Program-made: the position numbers and the translations under genes
The notes under the pieces: generated by a model
Seen by the model: the letters and a program-made list of their open reading frames with translations, nothing else
Databases searched by the model: none
Told to the model about the DNA's origin: nothing
Assembly: GCF_035581365.1 (NCBI RefSeq)
Contig: NZ_CP141590.1
Location: 1,674,001-1,738,000 of the forward strand
DNA: 64,000 nt
DNA from: Tsuneonella sp. CC-YZS046
GTDB taxonomy: Bacteria > Pseudomonadota > Alphaproteobacteria > Sphingomonadales > Sphingomonadaceae
Direction: 5' to 3'
Part shown: piece after piece, positions 28,478 to 38,059 of the stretch
Position numbering within the stretch: position 1 is the stretch's first letter
How the letters are laid out: each line of letters begins with the position of its first letter

Positions 28478-29356
28478 ATGGCCTCGCTTAAGGAACTCAA
28501 GGGCCGGATCAACTCGGTCAAGTCGACCCAGAAGATCACCAAGGCCAAGCAGATGGTCGCCGCCGCGAAGCTGCGCAAGGCGCAGGCCGCGGCCGAGGCC
28601 GCGCGCCCCTTCGCCCAACGGCTGGCCGCCGTCATGGCCAGCCTCGCCAGCAAGGTCGGCGGCAGCGACAACGCGCCCCGGCTGCTTGCCGGCACCGGCG
28701 CGGATCAGCGTCACCTGCTGGTCGTCGCCAACTCCGACAAGGGCCTTGCCGGCGCGTTCAATTCGAACATCGTCCGCGCGGCCCTGACCAAGGCAAACGA
28801 GCTGAAGGCCCAGGGCAAGCAGGTGGATTTCTACCTGATCGGCCGCAAGGGCCGCGCCCCGATCCGCCGCGCATGGCCGGACAACGTCTCCAGGATGTTC
28901 GACACCACGGACGTTCGCGAGCCGGGCTATGGCGAGGCGGAAGGGATCGCCGACGAGCTGGTCGAGATGTACGAAGCCGGCAAGTTCGATGTCGCGCATC
29001 TGTTCTTCTCGCGCTTCCAGTCGGCCCTGGCCCAGATCCCGACCACGCAGCAGATCATCCCGGTTCCGCCCCCCGAAGCCGCCGCCGAAGACAATTCCGG
29101 CGCAGTCGTGGAATATGAACCGGACGAGGAGGCCATCCTGGCCGAATTGCTGCCGCGCTATCTGAAGACACAGATCTTCGGCGCGCTGCTCGAGAATTCC
29201 GCGTCCGAGCAGGGCGCGTCGATGACCGCGATGGACAATGCCACCCGCAATGCGGGCGATCTGATCAACAAGCTGACCATCCAGTACAACCGCAGCCGCC
29301 AGGCCGCGATCACCACCGAACTGATCGAAATCATTGCTGGCGCGGAAGCGCTGTAG
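28478..29356 (+). CDS. atpG: F1F0 ATP synthase gamma subunit
   Basis: A 292-residue gamma subunit, the rotating central stalk. It starts [20 protein letters not shown] and ends [12 protein letters not shown], both conserved ends of the family, with [14 protein letters not shown] in the Rossmann-like part. Its last 20 coding bases are repeated 12 bp downstream in the gap before atpD (see the repeat at 29336-29387). Confidence 0.97.
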   Translation: MASLKELKGRINSVKSTQKITKAKQMVAAAKLRKAQAAAEAARPFAQRLAAVMASLASKVGGSDNAPRLLAGTGADQRHLLVVANSDKGLAGAFNSNIVRAALTKANELKAQGKQVDFYLIGRKGRAPIRRAWPDNVSRMFDTTDVREPGYGEAEGIADELVEMYEAGKFDVAHLFFSRFQSALAQIPTTQQIIPVPPPEAAAEDNSGAVVEYEPDEEAILAELLPRYLKTQIFGALLENSASEQGASMTAMDNATRNAGDLINKLTIQYNRSRQAAITTELIEIIAGAEAL

Positions 29357-29387
29357 CAACAATCGAAGCTGGCGCGGAAGCGCTGTA
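29336..29387 (+). repeat. 20 bp direct repeat of the atpG 3' end
   Basis: GCTGGCGCGGAAGCGCTGTA occurs at 29336-29355, where it encodes the last residues and stop of AtpG, and again without change at 29368-29387 in the atpG-atpD gap. The second copy is followed by A rather than G, giving TAA in the same relative frame. It looks like a small local duplication scar. Confidence 0.85.
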
Positions 29388-29388
29388 A

Positions 29389-30870
<1,482 letters not shown>

Positions 30871-30872
30871 TA

Positions 30873-31130
30873 ATGGCTCTGCACTTCGAACTCGTCACGC
30901 CGGCCAAGCTGGTCCGTTCCGAGGACGTCCATATGGTGGTCGTCCCGGGCACGGAAGGCGAATTCGGCGTGCTGGAAGGCCATGCGCCTTTCATGTCCAC
31001 GATCCGTGACGGCGCCGTCCAGATCTACAAGACCGAAGGCGGCCAGCCGGAGGAAATCCAGGTACGCGGCGGTTTCGCGGAAGTCGGAGCCAATGGCCTC
31101 ACCGTGCTGGCCGAGCACGTCGAGGGCTGA
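30873..31130 (+). CDS. atpC: F1F0 ATP synthase epsilon subunit (short form)
   Basis: An 85-residue epsilon subunit beginning [20 protein letters not shown] and containing [20 protein letters not shown], the conserved beta-sandwich. It ends at AEHVEG, so the C-terminal helical hairpin found in the ~135-residue E. coli protein is missing. The short form is common in alphaproteobacteria and means that inhibition by an extended epsilon C terminus cannot occur here. It closes the operon; the next hairpin that looks like a terminator is at 31206. Confidence 0.94.
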   Translation: MALHFELVTPAKLVRSEDVHMVVVPGTEGEFGVLEGHAPFMSTIRDGAVQIYKTEGGQPEEIQVRGGFAEVGANGLTVLAEHVEG

Positions 31131-31182
31131 CTACATTGATGCAGTGGAGTAGAGCGGAGACGCGAAGAAGGCGGGTTACGCC

Positions 31183-32439
31183 ATGTCTACTTCACTGATG
31201 CAGCGAAACTGGGCCCGCGCGGCCCAGTTTTTCGTTTTTGCGGCCCTACCGCTACATGCACTGCTGACATGGCAAGTGCCATACACCACTACCTTCATCA
31301 GACACTATTCCGTCACTGTCCTTGCAATCGAACTTGCAGTGATCGTCATTGCCTTGCTCGCTGGTCGTAGCCTTTTCGGGACATTCCAGCAGCTTCGCCC
31401 CATAACGCGTATTGCAGCCCTAGCTATTATCGGAATTGCTGGGGTTACGACATTATTGGTCGCTCCGGATCGATATGGAGCATCGATCCATCTGATAATC
31501 ACCATTATTCATTGCCTATTCGCGGTGGCGGCGGCAGACATGCTGGCTTCGTTCACGCGGTCGGAGCGACGCGATCTGGCCATCGCACTTGCTCTCGGCC
31601 TCACTGTATATGGCGTGATATCCTATGCGCTCGCTCTGAGCGTGCGCAATGATCCCGATTTCAATTGGTGGCGGTTCGGCGCAGGGGTCACCCATGTGCG
31701 ACATATCGGCTACTATGGCGTTGCATTAACAGGCCTCGCCGGCGGCTTGCTGGTCAGCGCACCAGACAGCCGACGGATGGCGCTTTTCATGCTGCCACTT
31801 ACGATGGGATTTGCGCTTACAGCGTGGTCCGGCGCCCGGACCAGTTTCATAGCTGCAATCGGGATTACCCTGCTTCTCATCGCACTCGCGCCCCGTGCCG
31901 GGAGATTGCGGGCCAGCCAACTCTGCCTGCTCTCCTTCGCCATCGCACTACCTGTGAGCGCGCTGTTCATTCCCGCGCCATTCTGGGGAATATGGCGCAT
32001 CCTCAACACTTCGCTGGCCCAAGGCGGCGATCTCAACTCGTACTCGACTGGAAGGCTGACGATTTGGCGTGAAACGCTTAAGCTCATCGCTGAGCGTCCG
32101 CTGTTAGGACATGGGGAGGGACAATTCCGCCAACTCATCACGGTCGAACGCGGATTGATCAATCATCCCCATAATGCCCTGCTGCAGGTCCTTTTCCAGT
32201 GGGGCGTCATCGGCACTTTGGCTGTAGTTGTATTGGCACTGAATCCGCTACGAAACCTGCGAAATGCCATTCGCAAAGAGGCCGAGAGCGCGTTTCCGGC
32301 AATCGGATTGCTTGGCGGCCTTGGTGCAGTTTCCGTTGTGGATGATCCCCTGTTTTATCCCTTCCCACTGGTAATGGCGATCATAGCGCTGATAATTTTG
32401 GCATCTCCAGTGCGAACGCCCGAAGCCACCTCAGGCTAA
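31183..32439 (+). CDS. O-antigen ligase / polymerase family membrane protein
   Basis: A 418-residue integral membrane protein with about ten to twelve hydrophobic segments. A long periplasmic loop before the last segments contains STGRLTIWRETLKLI, ERPLLGHGEGQF and NHPHNALLQVLFQWG, the hallmark of the Wzy/WaaL (O-antigen ligase) superfamily that joins or polymerises surface polysaccharide. Third-position AT is clearly higher than in its neighbours, suggesting transfer. No other polysaccharide gene is nearby. The start at 31183 places a perfect terminator hairpin inside codons 8-16; no better start is visible, as the first membrane span begins near residue 14. Confidence 0.83.
   Translation: MSTSLMQRNWARAAQFFVFAALPLHALLTWQVPYTTTFIRHYSVTVLAIELAVIVIALLAGRSLFGTFQQLRPITRIAALAIIGIAGVTTLLVAPDRYGASIHLIITIIHCLFAVAAADMLASFTRSERRDLAIALALGLTVYGVISYALALSVRNDPDFNWWRFGAGVTHVRHIGYYGVALTGLAGGLLVSAPDSRRMALFMLPLTMGFALTAWSGARTSFIAAIGITLLLIALAPRAGRLRASQLCLLSFAIALPVSALFIPAPFWGIWRILNTSLAQGGDLNSYSTGRLTIWRETLKLIAERPLLGHGEGQFRQLITVERGLINHPHNALLQVLFQWGVIGTLAVVVLALNPLRNLRNAIRKEAESAFPAIGLLGGLGAVSVVDDPLFYPFPLVMAIIALIILASPVRTPEATSG
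31206..31239 (+). terminator. intrinsic terminator hairpin of the atp operon, inside the next gene
   Basis: AAACTGGGCC (31206-31215) and GGCCCAGTTT (31221-31230) make a perfect 10 bp stem with a 5-base loop, followed by TTCGTTTTT. It is 76 bp after the atpC stop, so it should end atp transcription, yet it lies within the first codons of the O-antigen ligase reading frame. Confidence 0.8.
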
Positions 32440-32462
32440 CTCCCGTTCCTCAGACCAACAAT

Positions 32463-32495
32463 GCCTCGCGATTGGTCCCAGGTCCATCGCGAGGC
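32463..32495. terminator. hairpin between convergent genes
   Basis: GCCTCGCGAT (32463-32472) and ATCGCGAGGC (32486-32495) form a perfect 10 bp stem with a 13-base loop, lying between the ligase stop and the stop of the convergent nitronate monooxygenase gene. There is no long T run, so it is a weak or bidirectional terminator. Confidence 0.65.
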
Positions 32496-32504
32496 GTCAG
32501 GCTT

Positions 32505-33503
32505 TCAGGCTTTGCCAAGCAGGCGGGCTGCTTCCCGTGTCATCCGATCCAGCAGCTCGGCAGCGCTCGGCACGTCCTGAATCAGGCCGACCCCCTCGCC
32601 GACCGGGACATGGGCGACGCTGAAATCTCCAGCCTTGAGAGCCGCATCATATTGGGCGCGGGCGGCCACCGGATCGCATTTCAACTCTTCCAGCCGCCCT
32701 TCCCACTCGCGATGCATCGCATTGCGCAGCGCCCGGAAATCATAGGCTTTGGGCCAGTTCTTGCGGCGGAGCACATCGAAGATTTCGCTGCGCGCGGTGG
32801 CATCGCCATTGGCCTCGATCGCGGCATCCAGCGCACCTTGCATCGCGAGGCTTTCCCTGGAAGCCCACAAGCGCGTCCCGACCACCACGCCATCCGCCCC
32901 CAGCATCAGCATCGCCGCCAGACCCCGGCCATCCGCCACACCGCCAGCGCCGAGCAGCAGCGTGCCGGGCGCGTGGCGGCTCAGCCAGTCCGCCACCTCC
33001 GGAACCAGCGTGAAGCTGCTGCGGGCATCATGCCCGGCCGCGCCATGGCCACCGGCTTCGGCCCCTTGCGCCACGATGACCGCCGCGCCCGCTTCCACGC
33101 ATTGCGGCAATTGGGCGATCCGCTGAATCTGGCATATGAGCACGATTCCGGCATCGGCAATTCGCCGCGCATAGGGGCGCGGGTCGCCGAAGGAGAGAAA
33201 GATCGCGCGAGGCCGCAGGGGCTGCGCCAGCACCCAGTCCAGCGCCGACGCATCCTGATCGAGCTTCCAGGTGATGAAGCCGCATCCGAGGCGGTCTTCG
33301 GAGCCGGTTCCGGACAAGCGGTTCGCGGCGATATTCCATTCGCGGCTGGTCCATTCGAGATCGCCATAGCCACCGCCGACCATCCCGAACGCGCCCGCCC
33401 AGGCGCAGGCAGCCGCCAGTTCCCCGCCAGCCGACAAGGCCATGGGGGCGAGCATCACGGGGCTTGTCAGCCCAAGGCGCGCTGTCAGCCTGGTATCGAG
33501 CAT
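32505..33503 (-). CDS. nitronate monooxygenase / 2-nitropropane dioxygenase family
   Basis: A 332-residue FMN-dependent TIM-barrel enzyme. PVMLAPMALSAGGELAAACA at the N terminus, GAAVIVAQGAEAGGHG (with the conserved AQGxEAGGH) and LLGAGGVADGRGLAAMLMLG with DGVVVGTR are the FMN-binding signatures of the family. It oxidises nitronates or acts as an enoyl-reductase-like flavoenzyme; the substrate is not defined. It is 15 bp downstream of the HNH gene on the same strand. Confidence 0.92.
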   Translation of the reverse strand: MLDTRLTARLGLTSPVMLAPMALSAGGELAAACAWAGAFGMVGGGYGDLEWTSREWNIAANRLSGTGSEDRLGCGFITWKLDQDASALDWVLAQPLRPRAIFLSFGDPRPYARRIADAGIVLICQIQRIAQLPQCVEAGAAVIVAQGAEAGGHGAAGHDARSSFTLVPEVADWLSRHAPGTLLLGAGGVADGRGLAAMLMLGADGVVVGTRLWASRESLAMQGALDAAIEANGDATARSEIFDVLRRKNWPKAYDFRALRNAMHREWEGRLEELKCDPVAARAQYDAALKAGDFSVAHVPVGEGVGLIQDVPSAAELLDRMTREAARLLGKA

Positions 33504-33518
33504 TCCCTGCCTCCTCGT

Positions 33519-33809
33519 TCACCGCCTGCTGCGCGTCGGTGCATGAAAATCCGGTGGTTTCCCCTTAATCCATTGCAGGAATTTGGCGACCTCCACATGA
33601 TCCCGCAGCAATTCCGGAGCGCACCCGATGCGCGCCAGTTCCGCATTGTCGAATGTCGCATGTATCGTGCGATGGCAGATCGGGTGAAGCGGAACCACCT
33701 CGCGCCCTCCCCGGCTCCTAGGAACGGGATGGTGCCATTCGACGCGGCGCCCCAATGGACGGCCGCAGAGCCAGCAATCGCCGCCCTGCCCCTGCGGATC
33801 AGGGGACAT
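33519..33809 (-). CDS. HNH endonuclease-like protein
   Basis: A 96-residue protein with a treble-clef HNH fold. Cys12 and Cys15 in CWLCGR, the catalytic HH at 26-27 in EWHHPVPRSRGG, and CHRTIH at 45-50 with the second metal-binding pair. Short stand-alone HNH proteins of this kind are widespread and may nick DNA, but no toxin, restriction or phage partner is seen here. It overlaps the end of the upstream DMT transporter by 11 bp and precedes the nitronate monooxygenase by 15 bp. Confidence 0.82.
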   Translation of the reverse strand: MSPDPQGQGGDCWLCGRPLGRRVEWHHPVPRSRGGREVVPLHPICHRTIHATFDNAELARIGCAPELLRDHVEVAKFLQWIKGKPPDFHAPTRSRR

Positions 33810-34704
33810 CGCACTCCGCGACGGCCCGTGCCCGGCCCGAACGCCACAAATACAGTCCTGCGCCCACGATCATTGCCGCGCCGACCATGCTCAGCGTATC
33901 GGGCCAGTCATCGAACACCAGCCACCCGGCCGCCAGTGCGACAAGCAGCTGCACATAGGCCATGGGAGCGATCACCGCCGCGCCGGCGCGCGTGGTCGCG
34001 GTATAGACCAGCCAGTGTCCGCAACTTGCAGTGAATGCCACCAATACACAGCGCAAGACCACGCCCCAGCTCGGCCAGCCGATCTCGATGCCTGCCAATC
34101 CCGTCGCGGCGGCGATCCCGGTCCCGATGCCGAGCATCGCAGCAGCGATGACCGCGGTGTAGAACTGCATGGCCAGCCCGCTCGCCAATCCGGCGGCGAT
34201 GCGATTGCCAAGCACCAGCATGCTCATGCCCATCGCCGCGGCCAGCGGCAGCAGCACTGCCCAGCCGAAATGCACGAAATTCGGCCGGATCAGCACCAGC
34301 ATCCCGGCAAAGGCGAGCAATGTGGCGAGCCATACGGATTTCCGCGCGGGCTCCCCCAGAACCAGCGTGGCGAGCAGCGCGGTCAGCATCGGGCTCACGA
34401 AGAAGATGGCGGTGGCTTCCACGATCGGCATGATGAACAGGGCGGTGAAGAAGGCTGCCGTGCCCACCGTCATGCCGAAGCCGCGCATCAGCTGAATGCC
34501 TGGCCGGGGCATGACGAAAGCGGCCCTGCCTTCCCGAAGGGCAAGAATGGTGCCCAGCACCGTCGCCGCTATCGCAAAGCGCAGCGCCGCGACTGCAATC
34601 CCGGGCCACGCGCCGCCAATCGTCTTGATGATGGCGTCGCCGACCGAGAACATGCTGAAGCCCATGACGGCAATCAGCACCCCGCCTCTTTCCAAATGTT
34701 GCAA
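33799..34704 (-). CDS. DMT-superfamily (EamA-type) membrane transporter
   Basis: A 301-residue inner-membrane transporter with ten predicted spans in two EamA repeats. FMPIVEATAIFFVSPMLTAL and TRAGAAVIAPMAYVQLLVAL are the paired motif regions typical of RhaT/EamA carriers. The substrate is unknown. It heads a three-gene run with the HNH protein and nitronate monooxygenase. It is most similar in style to the transporter at 38060 and less so to that at 12342. Confidence 0.85.
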   Translation of the reverse strand: MQHLERGGVLIAVMGFSMFSVGDAIIKTIGGAWPGIAVAALRFAIAATVLGTILALREGRAAFVMPRPGIQLMRGFGMTVGTAAFFTALFIMPIVEATAIFFVSPMLTALLATLVLGEPARKSVWLATLLAFAGMLVLIRPNFVHFGWAVLLPLAAAMGMSMLVLGNRIAAGLASGLAMQFYTAVIAAAMLGIGTGIAAATGLAGIEIGWPSWGVVLRCVLVAFTASCGHWLVYTATTRAGAAVIAPMAYVQLLVALAAGWLVFDDWPDTLSMVGAAMIVGAGLYLWRSGRARAVAECDVP

Positions 34705-34878
34705 GCCATGGCCCTTTTTCGGTTCGGCGTTCTCATAGCCGAAAAATCGTCAGGTCAAGCAGCAATTCATCGGACGCTGAGCACGAGCAGCAAATCGTGG
34801 TTTACCAATCTTTAAACGGCTTGGGTTTAGCTTAGCCCCATGTGCCGGTAAGGCCGGTGCGCGGCCATTCGAGGGGCG
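34705..34878. promoter_or_regulatory. divergent promoter region
   Basis: 174 bp between the divergent DMT transporter and PAP2 genes, AT-richer than average (around 34740-34840). It should carry promoters in both directions. No repeat or clear operator was found. Confidence 0.4.
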
Positions 34879-36033
34879 ATGAAAGCCGAACTTCCACGGA
34901 ACCTGTTCCGGACGAGCCGGCCCGCGCCTCTGGCGGGGCCCGCTCTCGCATGGAAATCATTCTTTCGCGATTTCAGGCGGGAAGATCTGACAATCTGCCT
35001 GCTATCTCTTGCGATCCTTTCCGGTGTCATTATCGCCCTTCATGCGATTGGTGCGGAAGGGCCCGGTGCAAGCTGGCTGGCCGTCAATATTCTCGTCTAT
35101 TTCAATGTGCTGATCTATGCGGTTCTGATCGACGCGGTCATGCGCATTCTGAAGGCAAGGCCGGAAAAGCCCCTGCACTTCGCCTTCGCTTACATCTTCA
35201 GTCGCGCCAATCTTCAGAAGATCGCCTGCGCAATTCCGGTAATCATTGCGGTAGGCGCGTTCATGCCCGGATTCTCGTCCATCAAGAGCTCGATCGAGCT
35301 CTTCTCGAGCTTCACCTGGGATACCACCTTCATTGCACTTGACCGGAGCCTTCATGGCCAGGACCCATGGCGCTTGCTGCAACCCTTTCTGGGCTATCCG
35401 GGAATCACCCAGCTTCTTTCATCGGCATACCATCTCTGGTTCATGCTGATCTATTTCGGCCCGATATATTTTGCCGTTTACGGCACGGATCGCATGCTGC
35501 GCCTGCAGTTCTTCCTGGCCTTTTTCCTCACCTGGACGATTTGCGGAATGGTGCTTGCCATCGCCTTTGCATCGGTCGGCCCATGCTTCATTGGCCCTCT
35601 TCTGGGAAATGGCTATTTCGCGGATCAGATGGGCTATCTGAGCGACGTGCATCGCATCTTCCCACTTTTCACCGTGGAGATCCAAGAGCAGCTCCTCTTG
35701 TGGTACAAAGCAGGCGATCATGGCTTGGGACGCGGCATAACCGCGATGCCGTCCATGCATGTGGCTCTGGCGTTCCTGTATGTTCTGGCGATGAGAAGGG
35801 TCAGCAAACCGCTTGGCTGGCTGTTCGGCACCTTTTGCCTGCTCATCATGCTGGGCTCGGTTCATCTGGGCTATCATTACGCGGTCGACGGATATGTCGC
35901 GATCGCAGTGACGGCGGCAATCTGGGCAGCCGCCGGGGCGCTAGCAAAGAGGTTGCGGACCATGCCAGCCCCCATGGCTCTCCTCGCTCGTTCGAATGGA
36001 AGTATGAAGCTCGCCGCGACATCGACAATATGA
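34879..36033 (+). CDS. PAP2-superfamily membrane phosphatase/transferase
   Basis: A 384-residue integral membrane protein with about eight hydrophobic spans. The phosphatase motifs are MPSMHVA at residues 290-296 (His294) and HLGYHYAVDGY near 329-339, which give the two catalytic histidines and the Asp. This form of motif belongs to the PAP2_3 group, which includes inositol-phosphorylceramide synthase-like proteins as well as lipid phosphatases. In a sphingolipid-making order a role in lipid head-group transfer is possible but unproven. It stands alone between a transporter and cpaF. Confidence 0.8.
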   Translation: MKAELPRNLFRTSRPAPLAGPALAWKSFFRDFRREDLTICLLSLAILSGVIIALHAIGAEGPGASWLAVNILVYFNVLIYAVLIDAVMRILKARPEKPLHFAFAYIFSRANLQKIACAIPVIIAVGAFMPGFSSIKSSIELFSSFTWDTTFIALDRSLHGQDPWRLLQPFLGYPGITQLLSSAYHLWFMLIYFGPIYFAVYGTDRMLRLQFFLAFFLTWTICGMVLAIAFASVGPCFIGPLLGNGYFADQMGYLSDVHRIFPLFTVEIQEQLLLWYKAGDHGLGRGITAMPSMHVALAFLYVLAMRRVSKPLGWLFGTFCLLIMLGSVHLGYHYAVDGYVAIAVTAAIWAAAGALAKRLRTMPAPMALLARSNGSMKLAATSTI

Positions 36034-36203
36034 TCCGGCAGGCCATTGACGAGCGAAACTGAAAGCGCCCGGCGCCAACCTCGGCCTTAGGACAATATCA
36101 ACGTTCGTCATTTATTCACCACGTTCAATCAGGCGTTTTCGATCCATATTCAATGGCTCGGCGACTGAGCGAAGCCAGGAAGCGACCCGCGGGGAAATAG
36201 CAA
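36034..36203 (+). promoter_or_regulatory. region upstream of cpaF
   Basis: 170 bp without a gene. An AT-rich stretch with ATTTATTCACCACGTTCAAT lies about 90 bp before the cpaF start and GCGGGGAAATAG just before it may serve as ribosome site. No confident promoter boxes. Confidence 0.35.
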
Positions 36204-37742
36204 ATGAGCGCATTTGGACGTAAGAACGGCATTGGCGGAATGGGCCCTGGCGCCCGTCCGACCTTTGGCGTGGCACGGCCGATGAAGAGTGGCGGAACGC
36301 AGAGCGAGAAGCCCGCGCGCGGCCCCGTCCCTGGCGGAGGTCAGTTCCCCGCCATCCCCGGAGAGCTTACCGAGCCTTCCCAGGCAGGTGCCGTCAGCCC
36401 GGCCGGCAAGGGCGATGCGATGAGCCGCCTGTCCGACCGCGCGAACAATGTGGTGGACAACGAGCACAAGCTGGAAGGCTTCGAAGCCAGCGTCCACAAG
36501 ATCAAGGAACAGGTTCTGCCCCGCCTGCTGGAGCGCGTGGACCCCGAAGCAGCCGCCACGCTCAGCAAGGAAGAGCTGACCGAGGAATTTCGCCCGATCA
36601 TCATGGAAGTTCTGGCGGAATTGAAGATCACCCTGAACCGGCGCGAGCAATTCGCCCTGGAGAAGGTGCTGGTCGACGAATTGCTGGGCTTCGGCCCGCT
36701 GGAGGAATTGCTGGGCGACCCCGATGTCTCCGACATCATGGTGAACGGCCCGAACCAGACCTATATCGAAAAGAAGGGCAAGCTCCAGCTCGCCCCCACG
36801 AAATTTCGCGACGAAGCGCATCTGTTCCAGATCGCCCAGCGCATCGTCAACCAGGTCGGCCGCCGGGTCGACCAGACAACGCCGCTCGCCGACGCCCGTC
36901 TGAAGGACGGCAGCCGCGTCAACGTGATCGTGCCGCCGCTTTCCCTGCGCGGCACGGCGATATCGATCCGTAAGTTTTCCGAGAAGCCGATCACCATCGA
37001 CATGCTTCGCGACTTCGGCTCCATGAACGACAAGATGGCGACCGCGCTGAAGATCGCCGGCGCCTGCCGCATGAACATCGTGATCTCCGGCGGCACCGGC
37101 TCCGGCAAGACCACCATGCTCAACGCCCTCTCCAAGATGATCGATCCGGGCGAGCGCGTGCTGACCATCGAGGACGCGGCGGAGCTTCGCCTGCAGCAGC
37201 CGCATTGGCTTCCGCTGGAAACCCGCCCGCCGAACCTGGAAGGGCAAGGCGCGATCACGATCGGCGACCTGGTCAAGAACGCGCTGCGTATGCGCCCGGA
37301 CCGGATCATCCTGGGCGAAATCCGCGGCGCCGAATGTTTCGATCTGCTCGCCGCGATGAACACCGGCCACGACGGATCGATGTGTACGCTCCACGCCAAC
37401 AGCCCGCGCGAATGCCTCGGCCGTATGGAAAACATGATCCTGATGGGCGACATCAAGATCCCGAAGGAGGCGATCAGCCGCCAGATCGCGGAATCAGTGG
37501 ATTTGATCGTTCAGGTGAAGCGCCTGCGCGACGGTTCGCGCCGCACCACCAACATCACCGAAGTGATCGGCATGGAAGGCGATGTGATCGTGACCCAGGA
37601 GCTGTTCAACTTCGAATATCTCGACGAAAGCGAGGACGGCAAGATCATCGGTGAATTCCGAAGCTCCGGCCTGCGCCCCTACACACTCGAAAAAGCGCGG
37701 CAGTTCGGGTTCGATCAGGCTTACCTGGAAGCCTGTCTCTGA
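36204..37742 (+). CDS. cpaF: CpaF-type secretion ATPase (isolated)
   Basis: A 512-residue ATPase of the CpaF/TadA type, which powers assembly of Flp/Tad pili. The N-terminal 90 residues are low complexity and probably disordered. Then LVDELLGFGPLEELLGDPDV and the ADGRLKDG-like ADARLKDGSRVNVI, Walker A GGTGSGKTT at 297-305, the Asp box with EDAAELRLQQPHW, and the Walker B ILGEIRGAE follow, ending with a His box (GSMCTLHANSP). No cpaB, cpaC, cpaE, tadB or pilin gene is nearby, which is unusual for this family. It may serve a locus elsewhere. Confidence 0.93.
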   Translation: MSAFGRKNGIGGMGPGARPTFGVARPMKSGGTQSEKPARGPVPGGGQFPAIPGELTEPSQAGAVSPAGKGDAMSRLSDRANNVVDNEHKLEGFEASVHKIKEQVLPRLLERVDPEAAATLSKEELTEEFRPIIMEVLAELKITLNRREQFALEKVLVDELLGFGPLEELLGDPDVSDIMVNGPNQTYIEKKGKLQLAPTKFRDEAHLFQIAQRIVNQVGRRVDQTTPLADARLKDGSRVNVIVPPLSLRGTAISIRKFSEKPITIDMLRDFGSMNDKMATALKIAGACRMNIVISGGTGSGKTTMLNALSKMIDPGERVLTIEDAAELRLQQPHWLPLETRPPNLEGQGAITIGDLVKNALRMRPDRIILGEIRGAECFDLLAAMNTGHDGSMCTLHANSPRECLGRMENMILMGDIKIPKEAISRQIAESVDLIVQVKRLRDGSRRTTNITEVIGMEGDVIVTQELFNFEYLDESEDGKIIGEFRSSGLRPYTLEKARQFGFDQAYLEACL

Positions 37743-37745
37743 GGC

Positions 37746-37979
37746 CTAGCCGCTCGTCCAGTCGTGAACGGCGAAGGCGAAGAAAACCAGCGCCGTGAAC
37801 AATGACAGGATCGACACGGTCGGCCAGGGCATGAAGCCCACCGAATCCAGCCGGGTGCGCTTGAAACGCTGCCTGTCCTTCCAGCTTGCGAAGCCGGAAA
37901 AAACAAGGAACGCCATGCCCAGCAAGGCAAGTTTTACGACGTCCGGATAAAGCCGGATAAATTGAACGCCCATGGTCAT
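37746..37979 (-). CDS. small two-span membrane protein
   Basis: A 77-residue protein with two hydrophobic segments, LALLGMAFLVFSGFA and PTVSILSLFTALVFFAFAV, joined by a basic linker (KDRQRFKRTRLD), so both ends probably face the same side. No family recognised. Starts at 37979 and 37973 are both possible. Its stop is 3 bp from the convergent cpaF stop, and it is divergent from the DMT transporter at 38060. Confidence 0.6.
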   Translation of the reverse strand: MTMGVQFIRLYPDVVKLALLGMAFLVFSGFASWKDRQRFKRTRLDSVGFMPWPTVSILSLFTALVFFAFAVHDWTSG

Positions 37980-38059
37980 GGAATGCGCCCATAGTGCAAG
38001 TGATCCGGCGACTCAATCAACATGCTTGATCGAAACGCGATGCCCCCTAAAGCGGGGGC

